6,434 nt of DNA from NCBI GenBank assembly GCA_023398855.1, contig JAEWRS010000212.1:1-6434 (forward strand), written 5' to 3'. Position 1 is the stretch's first letter. Each line of letters starts with the position of its first letter. The translations under genes were made by a program, and so were the position numbers. The notes below the pieces were generated by a model that made no database searches, was not told the DNA's origin, and saw nothing but the letters and a program-made list of their open reading frames with translations. Below are positions 1 through 6,099 of the stretch, piece by piece. This DNA comes from Bacillota bacterium. GTDB lineage: Bacteria; Bacillota; Clostridia; Lachnospirales; Lachnospiraceae.

Positions 1-16
1 TTTTTCAAACATCCAT

Positions 17-31
17 AAAAGGAGGCCTTTT
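17..31 (+). promoter_or_regulatory. Ribosome binding site inside a small inverted repeat
   Basis: The Shine-Dalgarno sequence of the hydrolase gene, AAAGGAGG at 18-25, lies within a perfect inverted repeat: AAAAGG (17-22), a 3-nt spacer AGG, then CCTTTT (26-31). If it folds in the mRNA, the ribosome site would be partly hidden. The stem is only 6 bp with four A-U pairs, so it may be too weak to matter. The role is inferred from position only. Confidence 0.35.
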
Positions 32-34
32 CCA

Positions 35-778
35 ATGAAAATCACCTTTATCCACCACAGTGCATTTTTGGTGGAGCTAGAGACAGTAACCTTGCTGTTT
101 GATTATACAGAGGGTGCTCTGCCAAAGCTCAATGACAAAAAACCCCTTCTGGTTTTTGCAAGCCATCGCCACGGGGACCATTTTTCTGAAAAAATTCTGG
201 AGTTTAAAAAAGAGCATGAGAAAACCAGGTACATCCTGTCAGATGATATTCCAAAGGGCCGGCTGCCCGAGGAGCTTTTAAGTGAGGCTGTTTTTGTAAA
301 GCCTGGAGAAAGTCTCACAGGCCCTTTTTCTGAAGAAGGAAAGGCCAATACAGAGATCCTGACGTTCCGCTCTACAGATGAAGGCGTCGCATTTCTTGTA
401 AAAGCGGAAGGAACGGTTATATACCATGCCGGAGATTTAAACAACTGGAGGTGGGAAGGGGAGCCGGATGACTGGAATGCTCATATGGCAAGGCAGTATT
501 CCGAAGAAGTGGACAAGCTGTCAGGCATGCATATAGATGTGGCCTTTCTCCCTCTTGATCCCAGACAGGAACATGCCTTTTGCCTTGGTTTTGACGAGTT
601 CATGAGAAAAACCCAGGTTAGCCACGTATTTCCTATGCATTGCTGGGGGGATTTTTCCGTTATTGGCAAGCTGAAGGAAATGGATATTTCCGCACCTTAC
701 AGGGAGCGGATGGTGGATATCCATGAAGACGGGGAATATTTTGTAATCGGTCAGGAGACAGATTCTTATGGAAAATGA
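35..778 (+). CDS. MBL-fold metal-dependent hydrolase, UlaG/COG2220-like
   Basis: This is a complete 247-residue cytoplasmic protein of the metallo-beta-lactamase superfamily. The N-terminal strand carries the 'HHSAFLVE' pattern typical of UlaG-like members. The metal-binding signature HxHxDH is intact as H44-R-H46-G-D48-H49. The later ligands also look present: H131 with D134 in 'YHAGD', and H202 in 'FPMHCWGD'. Enzymes with this set normally hold one or two Zn or Mn ions and hydrolyse phosphoester, lactone or amide bonds. The family is too broad to name a substrate, and there is no signal peptide or membrane segment. The start is fixed by a strong ribosome site (AAAGGAGG at 18-25, 9 nt spacer). 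Its last codons overlap the next gene by 11 bp, so it is probably translated together with the exporter genes. Fold assignment is firm; the specific reaction is unknown. Confidence 0.9.
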   Translation: MKITFIHHSAFLVELETVTLLFDYTEGALPKLNDKKPLLVFASHRHGDHFSEKILEFKKEHEKTRYILSDDIPKGRLPEELLSEAVFVKPGESLTGPFSEEGKANTEILTFRSTDEGVAFLVKAEGTVIYHAGDLNNWRWEGEPDDWNAHMARQYSEEVDKLSGMHIDVAFLPLDPRQEHAFCLGFDEFMRKTQVSHVFPMHCWGDFSVIGKLKEMDISAPYRERMVDIHEDGEYFVIGQETDSYGK

Positions 779-1580
779 GAAGGGCCAGCCGGAGGAGCTG
801 ACACCCGAAGAACAGAGAGAGGTTTTGGAGGCCGCCATGCAGGCCGGGCACATACTTTTGGAAAACGGAGCAGAGATTTTCCGGGTAGAAGAAACTATGG
901 ACCGTATCTGCCGCTACTATGGGATCCAGTCCGTAAATTCCTTTGTTCTCAGCAATGGGATATTTACCACCTCAGGCAATGAAAGAGAAGAAATATTTGC
1001 AAAGGTCCAGCATATTCCGGTGAGCGGGACCCATTTGGACCGGGTGGCAGAGGTAAACCAGCTTTCCAGGGAGATTGAGAAAGGCTGCTTAAACCCTGAC
1101 GAAGTAATACGGCGCCTGGATCAGATCCGGGTTATGCCGGGAAAACCGAAAACCATGCAGATTCTGGCTTCCGGTATTGGAAGCGCCTGCTTCTGCTTTT
1201 TGTTCGGAGGAAACTTAATGGACAGCTTCTCGGCTTTTGGCACCGGGATTCTTCTATATGTATATGTAATTTTTATCAGCGCCCCTCATCTTTCAAAAAT
1301 CGTGGGGATCATTGGGGGAGGCGCTCTGGTAACTTTTTTGTGTACGGTTCTTTATTTGCTCCAATGGGGAGAACACTTAAATTTTATGATCATTGGTTCC
1401 ATCATGCCTCTGATACCAGGAGTGGCGTTTACAAATGCCATACGGGATATAGCAGACGGAGATTATATTTCCGGCTCCGTCCGGATGCTTGATGCGATGC
1501 TTGTGTTTTTCTGTATTGCCATGGGAGTTGGACTGGTGTTCAGCTTGTTCCGGCATTTGACAGGAGGTGTGCTTTTATGA
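768..1580 (+). CDS. Threonine/serine exporter family, ThrE N-terminal-domain (YjjP-like) subunit
   Basis: This 270-residue membrane protein belongs to the ThrE / DUF1212 (YjjP, COG2966) family. A soluble N-terminal domain (about 1-125) contains the family-typical stretch 'AGHILLENGAEIFRVEETM' (26-44) and a 'SFVLSNGIF' segment. About five hydrophobic segments follow, near 130-148, 152-172, 178-198, 205-222 and 240-263. The conserved core 'PLIPGVAFTNAIRDI' starts at P214 and is followed by 'GDYISG'. Known relatives are Corynebacterium ThrE, a single fused threonine/serine exporter, and E. coli YjjP, which acts with YjjB in succinate export. The transported solute here is therefore not certain. 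Translation starts at an ATG inside the hydrolase gene (AGGAG at 753-757), an 11-bp overlap. It ends in an ATGA overlap with the partner subunit. Confidence 0.9.
   Translation: MENEKGQPEELTPEEQREVLEAAMQAGHILLENGAEIFRVEETMDRICRYYGIQSVNSFVLSNGIFTTSGNEREEIFAKVQHIPVSGTHLDRVAEVNQLSREIEKGCLNPDEVIRRLDQIRVMPGKPKTMQILASGIGSACFCFLFGGNLMDSFSAFGTGILLYVYVIFISAPHLSKIVGIIGGGALVTFLCTVLYLLQWGEHLNFMIIGSIMPLIPGVAFTNAIRDIADGDYISGSVRMLDAMLVFFCIAMGVGLVFSLFRHLTGGVLL
1562..1569 (+). promoter_or_regulatory. Strong Shine-Dalgarno for the second exporter subunit, inside the preceding gene
   Basis: AGGAGGTG lies 7 nt before the ATG at 1577, within the last codons of the first exporter gene. Together with the ATGA stop/start overlap it fixes this start. 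It indicates translational coupling, which would help keep the two subunits in balance. Confidence 0.85.
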
Positions 1581-2044
1581 GCATTGCGTCAGAAACCCTT
1601 GCTGCTGTTGTGGGAACGGTTGCATTTTCACTTTTATTCGGGGTCCCCAGGAGATTTTATCCATATTGCGGAATGATTGGAGGGGCAGGCTGGCTGGTCT
1701 ATGCAGGGCTCATGAAGAGCTTAACAGCCCCCTCAGCTGCGCTGGCAGCCACCATTGTGGTGATTCTTTTTTCCAGAGCCTTTGCTGTAAGAAAACGCTG
1801 CCCTGTTACCATATTTCTAGTATCCGGTATTTTTCCTCTGGTACCTGGGGCGGGGCTATACTGGCCCGCTTATTATATTGTGACAGATGAGCTGGCGTTA
1901 GCTGTCCAGACCGGCTTTCTTGCACTTAAGGTAGCGGTTGCCATTGTATTGGGAATTGTGTTTGTTTTTGAGCTGCCCCAGGGATTTTTCAACTTTGCTG
2001 CAGTGAAACAGGTACAAAGGGACGATAAATTTAATATCCCGTAA
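1577..2044 (+). CDS. Threonine/serine exporter family, ThrE C-terminal-domain (YjjB-like, DUF3815) subunit
   Basis: This 155-residue, very hydrophobic protein has about five membrane segments (near 5-24, 32-48, 52-70, 77-95 and 115-135) and a short charged tail. The family hallmarks are a 'GVPRRFYPYCGMIGGAGWLVY' type N-terminal half (22-42) and the conserved 'GIFPLVPGAGLY' (84-95). Size and layout match YjjB-like proteins, which correspond to the C-terminal half of fused ThrE exporters. With the protein encoded just upstream it should complete one inner-membrane export unit. The start is set by AGGAGGTG and the 4-bp ATGA overlap with the previous stop. A longer frame starting at 1567 in another register lacks any family similarity and is a shadow. 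The solute (threonine/serine or a dicarboxylate) is not decided by sequence alone. Confidence 0.88.
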   Translation: MSIASETLAAVVGTVAFSLLFGVPRRFYPYCGMIGGAGWLVYAGLMKSLTAPSAALAATIVVILFSRAFAVRKRCPVTIFLVSGIFPLVPGAGLYWPAYYIVTDELALAVQTGFLALKVAVAIVLGIVFVFELPQGFFNFAAVKQVQRDDKFNIP

Positions 2045-2097
2045 CATGCTGCAGGCTTTGTGGCTTCAAGAAATAAAAAGAAGGGTAGGAATAGAAA

Positions 2098-3387
2098 ATG
2101 ATATGGATTAAAAATGCCCATGTGGTGGATCCTGGGAATCAGGTTGAGGGTTATATGGATATCTGCATCGCGGATGGGAAGGTTGCTGGTATTGGAAAGA
2201 ATCTTAAACTGGATGCATTCCCAACTTCCAAAGAGGATGTGGTGATTGACGCTTCCGGTTTTATTGTTGCACCGGGGTTCATTGACGTTCATGTCCATTT
2301 CCGGGATCCTGGCCTGACTTATAAAGAGGATATCCAGACAGGAGCCAGAGCGGCGGCAAAAGGCGGGTTTACTGCGGTGGTCTGTATGGCAAACACCAGG
2401 CCTCCTGTAGATAATACGGAAACTCTTCAATACGTGGAACGGGAAGGAAAGAAAACTGGCATCCATGTGCTGCAGGCGGCCGCTGTATCCAAAGGGCTTC
2501 AAGGAAAGGAGCTTACGGATATGGCGGAGTTAAAGGAATTTGGAGCCGTGGGATTTACTGATGACGGAATTCCGTTATTGGATGAAAAGCTGGTAAAAAA
2601 GGCCATGGTAATGGCTGCAAAGCTGGATGTTCCATTGAGCTTTCACGAGGAAGACCCTTCCTTTATCTCAGAAAATGGGATCAATCATGGAAAGGTGTCT
2701 GACCAGCTTGGGATCTTTGGTTCTCCTGCATTGGCAGAGGACTGTCTTGTTGCCAGGGATTGCATGATTGCCCTTCACACCGGTGCCACCGTGGATATCC
2801 AGCATATCAGCTCCTTGGCTTCTGTGAAAATGGTGAAGCTTGCAAAGGAGCTGGGGGCAAGGGTGTATGCAGAAGTCACGCCTCATCATTACACCTTGAC
2901 AGAGGAAGCTGTTTTAAAGCATGGTAGCCTGGCAAAAATGAATCCTCCTCTTCGGACGGAAGAGGACCGTAAGGCCATTATACAAGGATTAAAGGATGGC
3001 AGCATTGATATCATTGCAACAGACCATGCCCCTCACAGTGCCGAGGAGAAGGCTAAGAGTCTGACGGAAGCTCCCAGCGGGATCATTGGTCTGGAAACAG
3101 CTCTGGGACTGGGCGTGACAAACCTGGTATTGCCCGGGCATTTAACGATGATGGAACTAATGGAGAAGATGAGTCTGAATCCCGCAAAGCTGTACCGGCT
3201 GGATTACGGCTATATTGAGGAAGGAAAGGCTGGAGATCTGGTTATTTTTGATCCCAATGAGGAATGGATTGTGGGGGAATATGTTTCCAAATCTTCTAAC
3301 TCCCCGTTTACGGGAGAAAAGCTCTTTGGGAAGGTGAAGTACACCATCTGCGGCGGACGGATTGTTTATCAGGATGAAAAGGACTGA
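2098..3387 (+). CDS. pyrC: Dihydroorotase (class I, zinc-dependent)
   Basis: This 429-residue cytoplasmic amidohydrolase cyclises N-carbamoyl-L-aspartate to dihydroorotate, the third step of de novo pyrimidine synthesis. The length is normal for bacterial class I enzymes. All expected motifs are present: metal ligands H65 and H67 in 'DVHVHFRDPG' with substrate arginine R69; N99 in 'MANTRPP'; bridging acid in 'GFTDDG' (about D155/D156); H183 in 'SFHEED'; H236 in 'IQHIS'; N282 in 'MNPPLR'; and catalytic D309 in 'ATDHAPH'. Residues 371-429 complete the C-terminal beta domain ('GKAGDLVIFDP'). TAGGA at 2086-2090 with a 7-nt spacer supports the start. It lies 53 bp after the exporter gene with no visible terminator, and 54 bp before an unrecognised gene. 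No other pyrimidine gene is in the window. It should be active. Confidence 0.97.
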   Translation: MIWIKNAHVVDPGNQVEGYMDICIADGKVAGIGKNLKLDAFPTSKEDVVIDASGFIVAPGFIDVHVHFRDPGLTYKEDIQTGARAAAKGGFTAVVCMANTRPPVDNTETLQYVEREGKKTGIHVLQAAAVSKGLQGKELTDMAELKEFGAVGFTDDGIPLLDEKLVKKAMVMAAKLDVPLSFHEEDPSFISENGINHGKVSDQLGIFGSPALAEDCLVARDCMIALHTGATVDIQHISSLASVKMVKLAKELGARVYAEVTPHHYTLTEEAVLKHGSLAKMNPPLRTEEDRKAIIQGLKDGSIDIIATDHAPHSAEEKAKSLTEAPSGIIGLETALGLGVTNLVLPGHLTMMELMEKMSLNPAKLYRLDYGYIEEGKAGDLVIFDPNEEWIVGEYVSKSSNSPFTGEKLFGKVKYTICGGRIVYQDEKD

Positions 3388-3441
3388 TAACCGCCAGACC
3401 CATAAGAATTTCCACCAAAGAGACACAAAAAGGATGAAAAA

Positions 3442-5070
3442 ATGGAGATAAATGCGCAGGAGCCGCCGGTTGCAGCACCTCCTATAGGTGAGCCTGGAGC
3501 AGGGGATATTCAAAGGAATCTTGAAGAAGCAGACGTTAAGGACAAGATCCGGTCCGGTGAGCAGTTTATAGAAGCGTTGAGCCGCAGCGAGGAGAAACGT
3601 CTTGAGGAAAAGGATAAGGCAAACGGTTCAGAGGGCGAAGAAACCAGAGAGACCAGAACGGACAGAGACATGGCCGCCCTGTCCAGGGAAAGCGTGTATT
3701 ATAGCCTGAGCAAAGAAGAGCTTTCTGATCTTGATAAAATATGGGGAATGGAGAAAGCGGATCTGGCATGGAAGGATATCCTGGAGTGGAGCCCCTCTGA
3801 CTCAAAATCTTTTTCCCTGGAGCTTGATAGTCTTGCAGCAATTTACAGAGAACTGCTTCTGGCTATCCTTGAACATACCACGGCAGGAGTGCAGCAGGAC
3901 CAGCTTGCTGCACTGGAAACTGCCTTGTCGGCTAGCCTTATGAAAATGCTGGAAACACGCATGGGCGAGCTGGGGCTGTTTCTTGGAACATTTGGGTCTC
4001 AAAGCTCAATGACAGCTATAAAGGCGGCACTTTACCGCAGTGTTACGGGGAATAGTTTAAGTGGCAATGAGCTGGAACGGGTCTTTAAGGGACAGCCGGA
4101 GATGAACAGGGATCTGGCTGCCTTAAATCCGATCGGCGTCAGAATGCCTGTCAGTGAATCGGGGGCTGGCAGGGAGCTTGGAATGATCTATCAGCCTGCC
4201 GGAGAGGGAAGGATCAAGAATGACCCCTTGTATGCCCAGCGGATGCGAAAAGAGGCGCCTGTCTCCACCCTGGAAGGAAGTGGTTTCCCAGGAACCAGAG
4301 AGAGTAAAATCTACGGGGCTCAGTCATTTCTGTCTTCCATGGAAAATAAAACAGTTTATTCGCCCGCTGATCTTGAATTGGCAGAGGGATTTGCCAAATA
4401 CATGAACAGCAAGGGGAATCTATTTCGCAGTACCGGTCTATCCGGAGGAAGCGGGCAGCTTTACGGCTTCCTTGCTGCTGTGATGGCAATTAAATCTCAA
4501 AGCTATGGGGCGTATTCCGGAATTAACAAGGGGTTGGCTGTGGATTTACGGGAAGCTGTTGACCGGATGATTGATCTTTACATACAAGATGCGTCCAGGC
4601 AGTGTGAAATGGCAGGGAAAGGACCAGGGAGTAAACCGCCGCATTTCCAGCCCAGAGCTGCTTACAAGGTTTACTATTATATGATGAACCTCTATCAGGT
4701 TTCCAGGGATATTGGCGAGACATCGAATAGGGGAATAAGGCAAGCCTATCAGCAGTTTTTAAAAGAAAGGGAGTGTCTGGAAGGCAGAGATGCTTCCTCT
4801 TCCTTTTTTACCAAAGAGAAAAAAGATCCTAAGGAAGACTGGAAAGAGGGAAAGCGCCTCGTGGAACAGGACTGGAGGGAATTTCTCTCTTTTATGGGAA
4901 GAGAAGATTTGGGCAGGCTGCCTCAGGGACTCATGGAGCTCAGCCCGTGGGGAATGCTTGCAGAACCAGAACAACTTCCTAAAAGAGGAGAGAGAACGTC
5001 ACCCCTGCTTTTTCTGACAGGAGCTGCGGCCGTTATTTTTATTCTCATATTATTTTTATCTTTCTTATAA
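3442..5070 (+). CDS. Unrecognised 542-residue protein with a C-terminal membrane anchor
   Basis: I do not recognise this family. The N-terminus has no signal peptide. Residues 1-22 are Pro/Ala-rich, and 23-80 are strongly charged (Glu/Lys/Arg), probably disordered or coiled. Residues about 125-180 read as amphipathic helices. A Gly/Ser-rich stretch ('TGLSGGSGQLYG', 331-342) precedes a helical, tyrosine-rich part (343-440, including 'YKVYYYMMNLY'). Residues 453-480 are again charged. The only membrane segment is at the end, about 521-542 ('FLTGAAAVIFILILFLSFL'), preceded by K514, R515 and R518. By the positive-inside rule the bulk should be cytoplasmic, i.e. tail-anchored. Only two cysteines (C388, C445) occur. 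AGGA at 3431-3434, 7 nt before the ATG, sets the start. It lies 54 bp after pyrC without a terminator, so cotranscription is likely. Base composition and codons look like its neighbours. Coding status is solid; function is unknown. Confidence 0.85.
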   Translation: MEINAQEPPVAAPPIGEPGAGDIQRNLEEADVKDKIRSGEQFIEALSRSEEKRLEEKDKANGSEGEETRETRTDRDMAALSRESVYYSLSKEELSDLDKIWGMEKADLAWKDILEWSPSDSKSFSLELDSLAAIYRELLLAILEHTTAGVQQDQLAALETALSASLMKMLETRMGELGLFLGTFGSQSSMTAIKAALYRSVTGNSLSGNELERVFKGQPEMNRDLAALNPIGVRMPVSESGAGRELGMIYQPAGEGRIKNDPLYAQRMRKEAPVSTLEGSGFPGTRESKIYGAQSFLSSMENKTVYSPADLELAEGFAKYMNSKGNLFRSTGLSGGSGQLYGFLAAVMAIKSQSYGAYSGINKGLAVDLREAVDRMIDLYIQDASRQCEMAGKGPGSKPPHFQPRAAYKVYYYMMNLYQVSRDIGETSNRGIRQAYQQFLKERECLEGRDASSSFFTKEKKDPKEDWKEGKRLVEQDWREFLSFMGREDLGRLPQGLMELSPWGMLAEPEQLPKRGERTSPLLFLTGAAAVIFILILFLSFL

Positions 5071-5098
5071 CCTGAATTTTGTATCTGCAAATTTCTTC

Positions 5099-5127
5099 TT
5101 TACAGAAACACTTTACTGTGCTACCAT
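5099..5127 (+). promoter_or_regulatory. Sigma-A-type promoter for the amino-acid ABC operon
   Basis: The -35 box TTTACA (5099-5104) matches 5 of 6 consensus positions. The spacer is exactly 17 bp, and the -10 box TACCAT (5122-5127) matches 4 of 6. The -10 box is strengthened by an extended-10 TG at 5119-5120, giving TGCTACCAT. Transcription would start near 5133-5136, about 25-28 nt before the start codon at 5161. It is the best promoter match in the gap between the unrecognised gene and the binding-protein gene. Assignment is by eye from consensus. Confidence 0.6.
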
Positions 5128-5136
5128 GGTAACACA
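5117..5136. promoter_or_regulatory. 20-bp palindrome over the -10 region, candidate operator
   Basis: TGTG-C-TACCATGGTA-A-CACA is symmetric at 18 of 20 positions, with a perfect 10-bp core TACCATGGTA (5122-5131). It covers the predicted -10 box and probable start site, where a bound dimeric repressor would block polymerase. I cannot name the regulator. It resembles a GlnR-like site only partly: TGCTA and TAACA arms are separated by 6 bp, where the GlnR box has 7. Confidence 0.5.
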
Positions 5137-5160
5137 TGAAAACAAGAGGAGGATGCAATT

Positions 5161-6024
5161 ATGAAAAAAAAGGTTTTAATGGCAGCAGTGTTGGGAGCGG
5201 CATTCTTGCTTAGCGGATGCTCTGGTCAAAAGAATGAAGTAACAGCTTCCGCGGCTTCCGATACGGCAGCACCAACAGAAAAAGAATCTGCTAAGGAAAC
5301 GGAAGCAGCTAAAAAGGCAGCTCCCGGAGCTGGCAGCTTTACCGTTGGCTTTGACCAGGATTTTCCCCCTATGGGCTTTGTGGGAGAGAACGGAGAATAT
5401 ACCGGCTTTGATTTAGAATTAGCTCAAGAGGTGGCAAACCGCCTTGGAAAAAAATTTGTTCCCCAGCCAATTGCCTGGGATGCCAAGGACATGGAACTGG
5501 AGTCTGGAAATATTGACTGTATCTGGAATGGTTTCACAATCACAGGACGAGAAGAATGTTATACCTGGACGAGTCCCTTCATGGAAAACAGTCAGGTATT
5601 TGTAGTAAGAAAAGATTCAGGCATCAATGCTTTAGCTGATCTATCAGGGAAGACTGTTGAGGTTCAGGCGGATTCTTCTGCAGAAAAGGCGCTTCAGTCT
5701 GATGAAAAGTTGTCTGCTACCTTCGGAACTCTTCAGACTACACCGGATTATAATACAGCATTTATGGATCTGGAGATGGGTGCGGTAGATGCCATTGCCA
5801 TGGATGTAATTGTAGCGGGATACCAGATTGAGCAGAGAAAAGCGGATTTTGTTATATTGGATGAAGCACTGGCCGCGGAAGAATACGGCGTGGGCTTTAA
5901 AAAAGGTAATGACACATTAAGAGATCAGGTTCAGGAACAGCTTGATGCCATGGCGGCTGATGGTACGCTTAAGAAAATTTCGGAAAAATGGTTTGGCAAA
6001 GATGTAACTACGGTTAAAAAGTAA
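5161..6024 (+). CDS. Amino-acid ABC transporter substrate-binding lipoprotein
   Basis: This 287-residue family 3 (SBP_bac_3) binding protein captures an amino acid outside the cell and delivers it to the membrane permease. The N-terminus is a lipoprotein signal: KKK, a hydrophobic core and lipobox L17-S-G-C20, with C20 the lipidated residue. An Ala/Thr/Glu/Lys-rich linker (21-57) tethers the domain. The binding domain begins at 'FTVGFDQDFPPMGF' and has 'GFDLELAQEVANRLG' (82-96) and 'IDCIWNGFTITGREE' (118-132). By alignment in mind with HisJ, R130 should bind the ligand carboxylate and D215 ('DAIAMD') its amino group. The C-terminal 'LKKISEKWFGKD' is standard. AGGAGG at 5147-5152 sets the start. 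It has its own promoter and is followed by a hairpin and a permease. Ligand identity (a polar amino acid) is not resolved. Confidence 0.95.
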   Translation: MKKKVLMAAVLGAAFLLSGCSGQKNEVTASAASDTAAPTEKESAKETEAAKKAAPGAGSFTVGFDQDFPPMGFVGENGEYTGFDLELAQEVANRLGKKFVPQPIAWDAKDMELESGNIDCIWNGFTITGREECYTWTSPFMENSQVFVVRKDSGINALADLSGKTVEVQADSSAEKALQSDEKLSATFGTLQTTPDYNTAFMDLEMGAVDAIAMDVIVAGYQIEQRKADFVILDEALAAEEYGVGFKKGNDTLRDQVQEQLDAMAADGTLKKISEKWFGKDVTTVKK

Positions 6025-6033
6025 GACAATATC

Positions 6034-6077
6034 ATGGGTTCCGGTCCTGCGTCCAGGGACCGGACCTCATAGTTTTT
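6034..6077 (+). terminator. Intergenic hairpin with T-tract, probable partial terminator
   Basis: Starting 9 nt after the binding-protein stop, 6034-6049 pairs with 6054-6070 around a CGTC tetraloop. There are 15 pairs including one G-T wobble, with one bulged G (6058) and one T-C mismatch. The uninterrupted core is TCCGGT/ACCGGA. A 2-nt AG spacer precedes TTTTT (6073-6077). The short, slightly displaced T-tract suggests incomplete termination. Such hairpins between a binding-protein gene and its permease commonly lower downstream expression or protect the upstream mRNA. Confidence 0.7.
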
Positions 6078-6099
6078 CAGAGAACATGGAGGAGAAATC

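Noticed and set aside
1..10. A five-T run at the window edge as the tail of an upstream terminator
   Set aside because: The sequence before it is not in the window, so no stem can be seen.
1567..1890. A plus-strand frame beginning with a cysteine-rich run (CVRNPCCCCGNGC), resembling a metal-binding peptide
   Set aside because: It is the out-of-register reading of the YjjB-like gene, where repeated GCTGCTGTTG codons create the cysteines. The true frame has the ribosome site, coupling and family motifs.
2020..2097. A possible promoter for pyrC around TAATAT near 2031-2036
   Set aside because: No reasonable -35 hexamer stands 16-18 bp upstream. Read-through from the preceding genes is equally plausible.
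1873..2502. A 209-codon minus-strand open frame spanning the end of the second exporter gene and the start of pyrC
   Set aside because: It lies opposite two genes with clear family motifs, has no family pattern of its own, and its composition is what the antisense of coding DNA gives.
3434..3451. A five-codon mini-ORF (MKKWR) overlapping the start of the 542-residue gene
   Set aside because: The AAGGA-like sequence directly abuts this ATG, leaving no spacing for initiation. The ATG at 3442 is correctly spaced.
5075..5100. A weak AT-rich inverted repeat (AATTTTG ... CAAATTT) followed by pyrimidines after the 542-residue gene, as a possible terminator
   Set aside because: The stem has one mismatch, almost no G-C pairs and no clean T-tract, so it cannot be supported as an intrinsic terminator.
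5119..5134. A GlnR/TnrA-like box (TGCTA and TAACA arms)
   Set aside because: The spacing between the arms is 6 bp instead of 7 and the left arm departs from TGTNA, so nitrogen control by GlnR cannot be claimed.
5164..5171. An eight-A run directly after the start codon of the binding-protein gene, as a possible phase-variation tract
   Set aside because: Lysine-rich AAA codons are normal at the start of lipoprotein signal peptides, and eight A residues alone do not support slippage.
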